A DNA stretch of 6,806 nt from Gemmatimonadaceae bacterium (GTDB taxonomy: Bacteria > Gemmatimonadota > Gemmatimonadetes > Gemmatimonadales > Gemmatimonadaceae). Below the pieces are notes generated by a model that saw only the letters and a list, made by a program, of their open reading frames with translations, made no database searches and had not been told where the DNA came from. This document shows positions 1-6,806 of this stretch, one piece after another. The stretch covers positions 1 through 6,806 of the forward strand of contig JADGGM010000163.1 of the NCBI GenBank assembly GCA_019689955.1, written 5' to 3'. Made by a program: the position numbers and the translations under genes. The number at the start of each line of letters is the position of its first letter. Positions within the stretch are counted from its first letter, which is position 1.

Positions 1-2179
1 CCCCTTCCCCGCTCCCCGCGTACTGGTCCACGACCCAGCGCGCGAACATCCACCCGCCCCCGTACCACGAGCCGTCCCCCGGGGTCGCCTGGCCGAGGAA
101 CGAGAGACGCTCGTGGTCGTCGAGGTAGGCGTAGAGGAACGCCATCCCGGTCGTCGTGAGCGTCACCGGGTGGTCGGCGGAGCAACCCGCATCGCGGCCG
201 GCCGGCAGGTCGCACGCCAGGCTGTTCGTGTACGTCACGTCGCCGCGGAAGGTCATCTGCGGAGAGAACGTGCGCAGGTACAGCTCCTGCGCGAGCGTCG
301 CGGTGGCTTCCTCGAGCCACGGGGCCTCGAGCGTGCAGTCGCCCGTGCACGGCGCCGCGAAGCGCTCGGCGTCCGACACGACGTGCTTCGTTTCGTGGAT
401 GAGCGTGGGACGGATCTCCTGGAACCACTCCTCCGGCGTCTGCCCGTCGCTCGTCCGGGGCACGATGGCGTAGAAGTACTCCCCCTGGTTGCTCGCGCGG
501 TCCGCGGCCTGTGGCAGGAAGTCGCACGGGTTGACGAAGCCGAGCAGGTTCGCGCTCTGTGCGTTCACAACCGGCGAGAAGACCATCGCCATCTTCCCGT
601 CGCCGTCGGTCTGCGCGTCGTAGGCGAGCGGGGAGCCGAAGTTGTTGGTGAGGATCGGCCACATCACGGTCTCGAATTCCTGGCCGAGCTGCGCGTAGTA
701 CGTGTCGAGCGCCCCCTTCCCTCCCGGCGGCGTGTAGGCCGTGTCCTCGGCGACGATCACGTGGGTCCCGACGTAGACGGTCCGCACTACCGCGGTGTCG
801 AACTGCGAGCAGTTGGTGTCGTCGACGCGGCGGATGCGCACCGTCGAGGTGCCGCCGAGGGACGTCGTCATGCTCGCGTGGATGGGGAGCGCGAGGCGCG
901 CGTCGCGGCTCGCGCGAGCGGACGTGCGCCGGCTGCGCAGGACGCGCGTGAGGAGCGTCGCGTCGTTGGCCAGTCGCGCCATGTGGGCCGCGGCGACGCG
1001 CCGCGCACCGCGGACCGCGCGGGCGAACGCCGGGTCGAGCGGCGGCGCGGCGCGCAGCGGCTGGACCGGCGTGCGCGCGGCGACCATCGGGTGCGTCTGC
1101 GCGGCGAGCGATGCCGAGCCGGCGGCGCCGCGGAGCTGCAGGCTCACCGCCGTGACCGTCGTCGCGCCCGTGACGTCGGCGGTGTTGACGACGGAGATCA
1201 GGTATCGCCCGCCGGTGTTCGCCAGCTCGTTGCACCAGACCTGCGCGGGGTCGGTGAGCACCGCCGCGGCGCCCACGGCGAGCGAGCGCGGCGTGGCGAC
1301 CTGCAACGGCGCGGAGGCCTGGGCCGAGTCGCTCCCCACCTTCACGCGCACCGTCGCCGCGTGCATCGGCACGCACCCGAAGCTCGACCGCGCCGGCACC
1401 GTGATCGTGAGCTGCGTCGCCGTCGCCGCGGTGACGGTGGCCGCGACGCCGTCGATGGTCACGAAGTTCTGCGCCGGCGTCGTGCTGAAGTTCGTGCCGA
1501 CGATGGCGACCCCCGTCTCTCCCGCGGTGATGAGCGCGCCGCCGGCCACGCTCGCGATCGTGGGCGCGTTGGCGCTCGGGGCCGCGTTCACCGTGATCGT
1601 CGCCTGCCCGGAATGGCCTTCGCTCGTCGCCGTGACCGTGACCGTCCCGGGGGCGACCGCCGTGGCGATCACGGAGGCGCCGGTGGTCGCGGAGAGGGAG
1701 ACCCTCGCGGGGGCGGAGCTGCTCCACGTCACCGTGCGCCCGGTGAGCGCGTTGCCGCTCCCGTCGCGGACCGTGGCGGTGAGGGTGACGGTGTCGGAGA
1801 GCGCGAGCGTGCGCGCTGCGGGGGCCACGCTCACGGAGGCGATGGGGATCGGGATGACGCTCATCGGGAGCTCCCCCGTCACCCCGCCGGAGGTCGCGCG
1901 GATCGTCACCGTGCCCGCGGCCACGCCTCGCACGACCCCCGCCGGGCTCACGGTGGCGACGGCGCTGTTGCTCGTGCTCCACGTCATCGGCGCGGACGCG
2001 AGCACGGTGCCGCTCTGCGTCCGCGCCGTGGCGGTGAGCTGCGTGGTCTGGCCGACGATCAGCGCCGTGGCCGACCCGCTCACCGTGACACTGGTGACGG
2101 CGTTGCTTCCGGTGCTGTCTCCTCCACAAGCTGCGGCGAGCACGGCGAGCGTCATCGCTCCCAGGCCGCGGCGCGTCAT
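1..2179 (-). CDS. Ig-like domain surface lipoprotein with M30-like zinc metallopeptidase domain (3' end outside window)
   Basis: 726 codons are open from an ATG at 2179 to the window edge with no stop, so the C-terminus is missing. The N-terminus is a lipoprotein signal: Arg3-Arg4, a short hydrophobic stretch, then LAAAC with the lipidated Cys at 18. Two Big_2-like Ig domains follow (about 28-108 and 112-198), then an IPT/TIG-like domain (about 204-294), a further beta-rich segment with Cys316, and an Arg/Ala-rich helical linker (about 378-430). From about 460 onward the protein resembles secreted zincins of family M30: a DGDGK turn at 525-529, HETKH at 595-599 (two zinc ligands and the catalytic Glu596), and WLEEA at 621-625, whose Glu623 or Glu624 is the likely third ligand. 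A later YGGGWMFARW segment also fits that family. It probably acts on the outer-membrane surface. Domain calls are from sequence pattern only; the substrate is unknown. It may share the receptor's transcript but is separated by 147 nt. Confidence 0.85.
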   Translation of the reverse strand, partial: MTRRGLGAMTLAVLAAACGGDSTGSNAVTSVTVSGSATALIVGQTTQLTATARTQSGTVLASAPMTWSTSNSAVATVSPAGVVRGVAAGTVTIRATSGGVTGELPMSVIPIPIASVSVAPAARTLALSDTVTLTATVRDGSGNALTGRTVTWSSSAPARVSLSATTGASVIATAVAPGTVTVTATSEGHSGQATITVNAAPSANAPTIASVAGGALITAGETGVAIVGTNFSTTPAQNFVTIDGVAATVTAATATQLTITVPARSSFGCVPMHAATVRVKVGSDSAQASAPLQVATPRSLAVGAAAVLTDPAQVWCNELANTGGRYLISVVNTADVTGATTVTAVSLQLRGAAGSASLAAQTHPMVAARTPVQPLRAAPPLDPAFARAVRGARRVAAAHMARLANDATLLTRVLRSRRTSARASRDARLALPIHASMTTSLGGTSTVRIRRVDDTNCSQFDTAVVRTVYVGTHVIVAEDTAYTPPGGKGALDTYYAQLGQEFETVMWPILTNNFGSPLAYDAQTDGDGKMAMVFSPVVNAQSANLLGFVNPCDFLPQAADRASNQGEYFYAIVPRTSDGQTPEEWFQEIRPTLIHETKHVVSDAERFAAPCTGDCTLEAPWLEEATATLAQELYLRTFSPQMTFRGDVTYTNSLACDLPAGRDAGCSADHPVTLTTTGMAFLYAYLDDHERLSFLGQATPGDGSWYGGGWMFARWVVDQYAGSGEG

Positions 2180-2188
2180 CCCTCTCCC

Positions 2189-2193
2189 CCTCC
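2189..2193 (-). promoter_or_regulatory. Shine-Dalgarno site for the lipoprotein gene
   Basis: The minus strand reads GGAGG 9 nt before the ATG at 2179, at the head of a 14-nt all-purine run that abuts the start codon. It supports this start over the in-frame Met9, which would lose the Arg-Arg n-region of the signal peptide. Confidence 0.6.
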
Positions 2194-2241
2194 GAAACGT
2201 AGGTAGGCAGTTCGACCGATGTCGATGTCGCGGGGCCATCG

Positions 2242-2256
2242 CGCGCCGAAGGCGCG
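2242..2256. other. Perfect GC hairpin in the receptor-lipoprotein gap
   Basis: CGCGCC and GGCGCG form a perfect 6-bp stem around a 3-nt loop (GAA on the plus strand, TTC on the minus strand). It lies 63 nt before the lipoprotein start. No T-run follows on either strand, so it is not a standard intrinsic terminator. It could stabilise or separate mRNA segments, or be chance in GC-rich DNA. Confidence 0.45.
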
Positions 2257-2283
2257 GATGTTCCTGGCAGACGATAGACGGTC

Positions 2284-2308
2284 GCGCGCGTCACCGGGAG
2301 GGGCGCGC
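2284..2308. other. Weak inverted repeat just after the receptor gene
   Basis: Two copies of GCGCGC (2284-2289 and 2303-2308) can pair across a 13-nt loop, starting 18 nt after the receptor stop codon. The position suits a 3'-end stem, but the arms are simple GC alternation and no T-run follows on the minus strand. Function is doubtful. Confidence 0.25.
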
Positions 2309-2326
2309 TCGGAGAGGGTGACGGCG

Positions 2327-5029
2327 CTACTCGATCGAGAACCGCAGGCCGACGGTCGCGGTCCGCCCCATCGGGGGGATCACGTTGATCCGCTCGTACG
2401 CATAGCTGTTGGCGACGTTGTCGACTTGCACGTACGCGGACACGGCGCGCGTGATCACCTGCGACGCGCCGAGGTTGAACTTCGTGAACGCGGGGTAGTC
2501 GATGAAGTACGGGCGCTGATCGCCCTGGAACTGCCCGCTCACGAGCGCGCGGGCGAACGCGTACATGTCGAGCTCGCGCCAGGTCGCGGAGTGGTTCACG
2601 GCGCCGGTGATCGTCGTGCCGCGGAGCGGGCGCCAGGACGCGGTCACGGCGCCGGTCCAGCGCGGCACCTCGGGGAGGTGGTCGCCGGTCTTGGCGATCC
2701 CGACGTACTTGTCGGAGATCGACTCGGCCACGCTCCTCGCCGAGCCGAACACCACCTGCACGTCGAGCGCGGGCACCGGCGCGAGCGTCGCGCTCAGCTC
2801 CCACCCGGTGTTGTGGATGCGCCCGATGTTGACCGCCTGCGTCTGGGGCAAGCCGGCGGCGTCCGTGTCCGGGAGCGTGTACCCCTGGATCAGGTTGTCC
2901 GCGCGCTGATCGTAGTACGTGATCCCGAGCGAGTACCGGCTCCCCACGTACACCTCGGCCCCGAGGTCGACTCCACGCTGCAGCGTCGGCTTCAGGTCCG
3001 GGTTCGGGAGCCGGTGCTCGGACGTCGTGATGAACCCGAAGCGCGATTCGCGCGACGGCGAGACGACGGTCTGGCCGTACGCCACGCGCGCCTTCGCCGT
3101 GATCCCCCCCAGGTCGCGCACGTAGGCGAGCCCCACGCGCGGCGACCAGTACGTGCCGTCCTCGCCGGGGCTCCGGTCCCCGTGGACGCCGAGCGTGAGG
3201 AACAGCGCGTCATCCCACGACAACTGCCCCTGGCCGAACACCCCGCTCAGGTGGTCGTAGGTGCGGCTCCCCGTGAGGTCGGCGCCGGAGAACGACCCCT
3301 CGGTGGAGTCGGCGTTCGGCGCGGTGAACTGCGTCCCCGCGTAGTTGATGCGATCGCTGCCGACCACCGCGCTGTACCCCCACCGCGGGCCGAGCGCTCC
3401 CGCGTAGCTCGACTGCACGTGGATCGACGTCGTCGTGTACTCCTGCCGGTCGACGGAGTACGTCCCCGTGCTCGACGGGTACGTCGAGTACATGTCCGCG
3501 CCGTGCCCGTCGCTCCCCAGCGTCACCGTCGTGGTCCAGCGCGGCAGCGGCTCCACGCGGATGGTGGCACCGTACGTCGCATACTGCAGGTCCAGCCGGT
3601 TCCGCGGGCGCGTGATCGTCACCGGCTGCCCCAGCGCCGCGGCGAAGGGGTCGACGACGTTCGCGCCGGGGTGGTACGTGCCGCGCATCTGCCGGAGCGT
3701 GAGGTCCGCCGTCACCATCCCCTGCTGCACGTGCACCCCCGCGTGCAGGCTGGGCTGCCAGCCGCGCTGATATGGCTGGAAGTCGTGCTCGTCGACCCAC
3801 GAGCCGTCGATCGTGTACGAGGCCGCGTCGGTGCCGCCGGTGATGCCGATCGAGGCTTCGTCGTGCACCGGGGTCTTGGTCGGGTTGTACCGGTGGTCGA
3901 TGACCTGGGTCGACACCTTGCCGAAGATGCGCGGCCGGCGCGCGCCGGCGCTCCCGTGCTTGGTGAAGATCTGGACCACGCCGCTCTCCGCCCCGGACCC
4001 GTAGATCGTCGACGCCTGCGGCCCGCTCAGGATCTCGATCCGGTCGATGCTCGCGGGGTCGAGGAGCTTGATCGAGCCTGGATCGTTGAGCGCGATCCCG
4101 TCGACGAGCACCTTGAGCGTCGACGTCCCGCCGTTGAGCGTCGTGGTCCCGCGCACGGAGAACGACGCGTAGCCGCCGATCCCCGGAGTGTCGTCGCGAT
4201 AGACGCCGCCGGGGACCATGTAGCGGAAGACCTGATCGATCGTGGTCAGGTTCTGCTCCTCGATCTCCTTGGCCGTGACCACGGTGATGTGGCTCGGCAC
4301 GGCGCGGACCTCGGTCGGGACCGCGGTGCCGGTGACCACCACCTGGGTGAGCGCGCCGGCCGCCTGGTCGAGCGCGAAGTCCACGGTGGCCGTCTCGCCG
4401 TCACCGACCGTCACCGGCTGCGAGACGCGGCGATAGCCGATGCGCTGGGCCGTCACCGTGTGCGTGCCCGGCTCGATGCCCGCGATGCGGTACCGCCCGC
4501 TGTCGTCGGTCACGGCGGTTCGGCGCGCGTCGTCGACGCTCACGCTGACGCTCGGGATGGGCGCGTGGGTCTTCGCGTCGGTGATGGTCCCGACGACGGT
4601 CCCGGGGGCCTGCGGCGCCCGCGGCGCCGCGCGCTTGACGAGCGCGATCTGGTTGTCGCGGGAGACGATGACGTCGAGGTCCGTGTTCACCAGCAGCTCG
4701 GTGAGCGCGGCGACGATGGTGATGTGCTCTGCCTGGAGCGAGACGCGCATCTCGGACGGCACGATGCTGTTGCTGTAGAGGAACAGCACGCGCCCCTGCG
4801 CGGCGATCCGCTCCAGCGCGTCGGCGAGCGTGATCCCGGAGGCGTCCATCGAGATGCGCCGCTTGAGCACGGGGGCGTTCCGGGCGTCGCGGAGCGCCGA
4901 GGTCGGCGACGGCGCGTAGAGGAACCGCGGTCCGTGGTCCGAAGCGTCCGCGCTCTGCGCGTGGATCTTCGTCGAGCTCGGCCACAACGTGCCGAGCAGC
5001 AGTCCCGTGCCGAGCAAGGTGCGAAGCAT
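2327..5029 (-). CDS. TonB-dependent outer-membrane receptor/transducer with STN and carboxypeptidase-regulatory-like domains
   Basis: A 900-residue outer-membrane active transporter, driven from the inner membrane by TonB-ExbB-ExbD (not encoded here). In order: a Sec signal peptide (1 to about 24, cleavage likely after IHA); an STN signalling domain (about 57-131, with TLADALERIA); a CarboxypepD_reg-like beta-sandwich (about 144-222); a TonB-box-like stretch QVVVTGT (229-235); a plug domain (about 240-358, with VRGTTT, VLVDGIALND and IEILSGPQASTIYGSGAESG); and a beta-barrel to residue 900, including NPDLKP and the C-terminal GRTATVGLRFSIE. The ATG at 5029 is chosen because it gives a clean signal peptide and has AGAGGGAG 7 nt upstream. 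The STN domain and the sigma/FecR genes upstream indicate FecA-style surface signalling. The extra CarboxypepD_reg domain is more typical of SusC/RagA-like importers than of FecA. The ligand cannot be read from the sequence. It looks intact. Confidence 0.95.
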   Translation of the reverse strand: MLRTLLGTGLLLGTLWPSSTKIHAQSADASDHGPRFLYAPSPTSALRDARNAPVLKRRISMDASGITLADALERIAAQGRVLFLYSNSIVPSEMRVSLQAEHITIVAALTELLVNTDLDVIVSRDNQIALVKRAAPRAPQAPGTVVGTITDAKTHAPIPSVSVSVDDARRTAVTDDSGRYRIAGIEPGTHTVTAQRIGYRRVSQPVTVGDGETATVDFALDQAAGALTQVVVTGTAVPTEVRAVPSHITVVTAKEIEEQNLTTIDQVFRYMVPGGVYRDDTPGIGGYASFSVRGTTTLNGGTSTLKVLVDGIALNDPGSIKLLDPASIDRIEILSGPQASTIYGSGAESGVVQIFTKHGSAGARRPRIFGKVSTQVIDHRYNPTKTPVHDEASIGITGGTDAASYTIDGSWVDEHDFQPYQRGWQPSLHAGVHVQQGMVTADLTLRQMRGTYHPGANVVDPFAAALGQPVTITRPRNRLDLQYATYGATIRVEPLPRWTTTVTLGSDGHGADMYSTYPSSTGTYSVDRQEYTTTSIHVQSSYAGALGPRWGYSAVVGSDRINYAGTQFTAPNADSTEGSFSGADLTGSRTYDHLSGVFGQGQLSWDDALFLTLGVHGDRSPGEDGTYWSPRVGLAYVRDLGGITAKARVAYGQTVVSPSRESRFGFITTSEHRLPNPDLKPTLQRGVDLGAEVYVGSRYSLGITYYDQRADNLIQGYTLPDTDAAGLPQTQAVNIGRIHNTGWELSATLAPVPALDVQVVFGSARSVAESISDKYVGIAKTGDHLPEVPRWTGAVTASWRPLRGTTITGAVNHSATWRELDMYAFARALVSGQFQGDQRPYFIDYPAFTKFNLGASQVITRAVSAYVQVDNVANSYAYERINVIPPMGRTATVGLRFSIE

Positions 5030-5036
5030 CGTCGTT

Positions 5037-5044
5037 CTCCCTCT
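5037..5044 (-). promoter_or_regulatory. Shine-Dalgarno site for the receptor gene
   Basis: The minus strand reads AGAGGGAG, ending 7 nt before the ATG at 5029. It decides the start: an in-frame ATG at 5095 lacks such a site and would add 22 mostly Arg-rich residues in front of a normal signal peptide. Confidence 0.65.
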
Positions 5045-5056
5045 GAGATGTGCGAG

Positions 5057-5083
5057 GCGCGCCGGCCTCACGCCGGGGCGCGC
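5057..5083. other. Strong GC hairpin between the anti-sigma and receptor genes
   Basis: Plus-strand 5057-5066 (GCGCGCCGGC) pairs with 5072-5083 to form a 10-bp all-GC stem with a 2-nt bulge (5077-5078) and a 5-nt loop. It begins directly after the anti-sigma stop codon (5085-5087) and ends 12 nt before the receptor's ribosome-binding site. No T-run follows on the minus strand. A plausible role is mRNA stabilisation or processing, allowing more receptor than regulator. That role is inference; the pairing is visible. Confidence 0.55.
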
Positions 5084-5084
5084 G

Positions 5085-6173
5085 TCATGGCCCACGCGTC
5101 GCGTGGAAGGTCACCACGGTGCCGCGCCGCTCGTACCGCACGCCGAGCGACAGGGCCAGGAGCTGGAGCGCCTCGCCGGGGGGCGCGTCGTCGAAGGTGG
5201 CGGTGACGAGGAGGCGCCCGATCGAGTCGTCGGCGAGGCGGAAGTCGAGGTCGTACCACCGGGCGAGCTGCGGGAGCGCCTCGCGCAGCGGCACGCGCTG
5301 GAGCACGAGCCGCCCATCCGCCCACGCGAGATACGCGCCGACCGCCACGCCGCGCTCCGTCGTGAGCGCGCCGGCGCCGCTCACGCGCGCGAGGTCCCCG
5401 CGCCGGAGCACCGTCGCACGCGCGGGGTGCGCCGGCGTCGTGTCCCCCGCGGGGCGAGCCGGCGCGAGCGCCACGGCCCCCTCGGCCACGACCACCATCG
5501 CGTCGCGGTCGGTCGGGTACGCGCGGACCACGAAGCGGGTGCCGATGTCCTCCGCCGTCACGCGCCCCGCGTGCACGCGGAACGGCGCCGCGGCGTCGTG
5601 CCGCACGTCGAACAGCGCCTCCCCGTCGAGCGCGACGTCGCGCGCGCGCACGCCGTAGTCCGGGGGGACGCGCAGCCGGCTGTCGACGTTGAGGTGCACG
5701 TGCGTCCCGTCGGGGAGGTCGAAGTCGGCGCGCTGTCCGCGGGTCGTCGCGTACTCGCGCCAGGGCGCGGCCGCGGGGCGGCGGCCGCCCGGGGCGCGCG
5801 CCGTCTCCCAGAGCAGCCCCGCGGCGATGGCGATGAGGATCGCCGCGGCCACGCGGAGCACGACGGGAGTGCGTCCGTGGAGCGCGTCGAGGCGCATCGC
5901 GCGGCTGCGGCGCGGGCGCGGCGCGCCGGCGGCGCGGAGGCCGCGCGTGCGCGTCGCCTCCCACATCCGCTCCACGTCCCACGACGTCGGCGACGGCGCG
6001 GCCTCGTCCGCGCTCGCGCGGAGCGCATCCACGAGCAGCCCGTGCTCGGGGTCGCGCCCCAGCCAGCGCGCGACGCGCTCCGCCTCCGCGGGGGAGCAGT
6101 CGCCGGCGAGGTAGCGGTCGAGGAGGTCGAGCGGGATCCGCTCGCTCGGGGAAGAAGGCTCGATTGGCGTCAT
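5085..6173 (-). CDS. FecR-family transmembrane anti-sigma factor
   Basis: A 362-residue inner-membrane regulator of the adjacent ECF sigma factor. The N-terminal cytoplasmic part (about 12-52, LLDRYLAGDCSPAEAERVARWL) matches the helical sigma-binding region of FecR-type proteins and has no zinc-finger Cys/His cluster. A basic segment (RPRRSR, 86-91) precedes one membrane helix (about 103-122), which by the positive-inside rule puts the rest in the periplasm. The FecR domain covers about 140-238 (LPDGTHVHLN, LDGEALFDV, GTRFVVRAY). Residues about 285-358 form a C-terminal STN/DUF4974-like module (PLREALPQLARWYDLDF). The start at 6173 is the first possible in frame, since a stop lies at 6180-6182. 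No clear Shine-Dalgarno site precedes it, so the start is less certain and initiation may be weak. It lies 52 nt after the sigma gene and 55 nt before the receptor. FecR proteins may act as anti-sigma factors or as activators; which applies here is unknown. Confidence 0.93.
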   Translation of the reverse strand: MTPIEPSSPSERIPLDLLDRYLAGDCSPAEAERVARWLGRDPEHGLLVDALRASADEAAPSPTSWDVERMWEATRTRGLRAAGAPRPRRSRAMRLDALHGRTPVVLRVAAAILIAIAAGLLWETARAPGGRRPAAAPWREYATTRGQRADFDLPDGTHVHLNVDSRLRVPPDYGVRARDVALDGEALFDVRHDAAAPFRVHAGRVTAEDIGTRFVVRAYPTDRDAMVVVAEGAVALAPARPAGDTTPAHPARATVLRRGDLARVSGAGALTTERGVAVGAYLAWADGRLVLQRVPLREALPQLARWYDLDFRLADDSIGRLLVTATFDDAPPGEALQLLALSLGVRYERRGTVVTFHATRGP

Positions 6174-6225
6174 GGGTCGTCAGCGAGGTGAGACGGACGG
6201 CGGCGGCGAACGCCCTTACTCCGGG

Positions 6226-6806
6226 TCAGTCGACGTACTTCCGGAGGAGCGGGCGGAGGGTGCGGAGCGCGCGACTCACGTGCACCTCGACCGTCTTCGG
6301 CGCGATCCCCAGCGCCGCGGCGATCTCGGGGTAGGTCATCTGGTGCCGCCAGCGGAGCGTCAGGATCTCCCGCGCGCGCTTGGGGAGCGTCGCGATCGCC
6401 GCCCCGATCGCGGCCCGCACCTCGCCGATGGCCGTCTCCTCCTCGACAGGGCTCGCCGGGCGCACGTCGCGCGCGACGCGCTCCTCCCCCGCGGCCTGCG
6501 CCTTCCACGCGTCGTGGAGCCGCTCGCGGCGCAGCCAGTCGATGCTCTCGTTGCGCGTCACGCCGTAGAGATAGCTACGGACGCTGTCGCGGATGTCGAG
6601 CGTGGCGCGCCGCTCCCACACCTTCCACAGCGCCTCCTGTACGACCTCCTGCGCCACGGCCCGCGAGCGGACGATGGTGTACGCGTACGTGGCCAGCGGC
6701 CCGGCGTACGCGCGGAAGAGCGCCGCATACGCGTCGTCATCCCCGTTCCGGATCGCCGCGATCCACCCCGCGTCGCGCGCGGCGGCGCTCGGGGCGGGAG
6801 GGGGCG
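6226..6806 (-). CDS. ECF-family RNA polymerase sigma factor (5' end outside window)
   Basis: The frame is open from the right edge to a TGA at 6226-6228, giving 192 visible residues. Sigma region 2 spans about 6520-6741: DDDAYAALFRAYAGPLATYAY, then AQEVVQEALWKVWERR, then SYLYGVTRNESIDWLRRE, the -10 recognition part. A short acidic/Ala-rich linker follows. Region 4 (about 6244-6426) has LPKRAREILTLRW and the helix-turn-helix MTYPEIAAALGIAPKTVEVHV for -35 recognition. There are no regions 1 or 3, which defines the ECF group. No in-frame ATG, GTG or TTG lies between region 2 and the edge, so the true start is beyond the window. The visible N-terminus is Pro/Ala-rich. Followed by fecR-like and receptor genes, it is a FecI-like sigma factor that probably transcribes the receptor operon. 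The likely total length, little over 192 residues, is normal for the family. Confidence 0.93.
   Translation of the reverse strand, partial: PPPAPSAAARDAGWIAAIRNGDDDAYAALFRAYAGPLATYAYTIVRSRAVAQEVVQEALWKVWERRATLDIRDSVRSYLYGVTRNESIDWLRRERLHDAWKAQAAGEERVARDVRPASPVEEETAIGEVRAAIGAAIATLPKRAREILTLRWRHQMTYPEIAAALGIAPKTVEVHVSRALRTLRPLLRKYVD

Noticed and set aside
113..2206. 697-codon and overlapping 508-codon plus-strand frames
   Set aside because: They are antisense to the lipoprotein, mutually overlapping, low-complexity and lack recognisable motifs. The minus strand shows a signal peptide, Ig-like domains and HExxH in one unbroken frame.
2236..2264. GGAAC on the minus strand at 2260-2264 as an ECF-type -35 element for the lipoprotein gene
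   Set aside because: A single 5-mer without a convincing -10 element at the right distance; its spacer overlaps the 2242-2256 hairpin. Chance is as likely.
5030..5095. Upstream ATG at 5095 as the receptor start
   Set aside because: It would overlap the anti-sigma gene, add a mostly Arg-rich leader before an otherwise normal signal peptide, and ignore the strong ribosome-binding site at 5037-5044.
2219..5206. 995-codon open frame on the plus strand, antisense to the receptor
   Set aside because: The product is dominated by Arg, Asp, His, Val and Ala with no domain pattern, as expected opposite a GC-rich gene. The minus strand here encodes a complete receptor.
5767..5788. Two GCGGCCGC palindromes 14 nt apart
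   Set aside because: They lie inside the Gly/Arg/Pro/Ala-rich linker of the anti-sigma protein and follow from GC-rich codons for those residues.
4989..6191. 400-codon plus-strand frame opposite the anti-sigma gene
   Set aside because: Arg/Ala/His-rich antisense artefact. The minus strand carries a full FecR architecture with a membrane helix.
6655..6657. GTG at 6657 as the sigma factor start
   Set aside because: It would remove the first half of region 2. The same frame upstream encodes the expected YAALFRAYAG and TYAYTIVRSRA residues, so the gene runs off the window.

Overview
The window is high-GC bacterial DNA with all four recognisable genes on the minus strand, so the genes read from the right edge to the left. 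The layout is an ECF sigma factor (5' end beyond the right edge), a FecR-type membrane anti-sigma factor, a TonB-dependent outer-membrane receptor with an N-terminal signalling domain, and a surface lipoprotein with Ig-like domains and a zinc-metallopeptidase-like domain (C-terminus beyond the left edge). I see no RNA genes, CRISPR array, insertion sequence or other mobile element. The high GC, the Bacteroidota-like sigma/FecR/receptor architecture, and the lipoprotein's style (short n-region, Ala-Ala-Ala-Cys lipobox, Big_2-type repeats) suggest a Gemmatimonadota-like soil or aquatic bacterium. That assignment is inference from style, not from a database match.

Region by region: 6226-6806 is the sigma factor; 6174-6225 is a 52-nt gap; 5085-6173 is the anti-sigma factor; 5030-5084 is a 55-nt gap holding a strong GC hairpin; 2327-5029 is the receptor; 2180-2326 is a 147-nt gap with two GC-rich inverted repeats; 1-2179 is the lipoprotein.

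The first three genes form a classic cell-surface signalling relay. Ligand binding by the receptor would be passed through its STN domain to the periplasmic part of FecR, which would release or activate the sigma factor to transcribe the receptor operon. The receptor also has a carboxypeptidase-regulatory-like (CarboxypepD_reg) domain between the STN domain and the plug, as in SusC/RagA-type importers of polymers.

The point of most interest is the next gene. Where a SusC-type locus would carry a SusD-like lipoprotein, this one carries a lipoprotein with two Big_2-like domains, an IPT/TIG-like domain, an Arg/Ala-rich linker and an HExxH zincin domain resembling peptidase family M30 (hyicolysin). 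A regulated locus that cuts protein outside the cell and imports the products is a testable hypothesis. The substrate is unknown and nothing in the window proves functional coupling.
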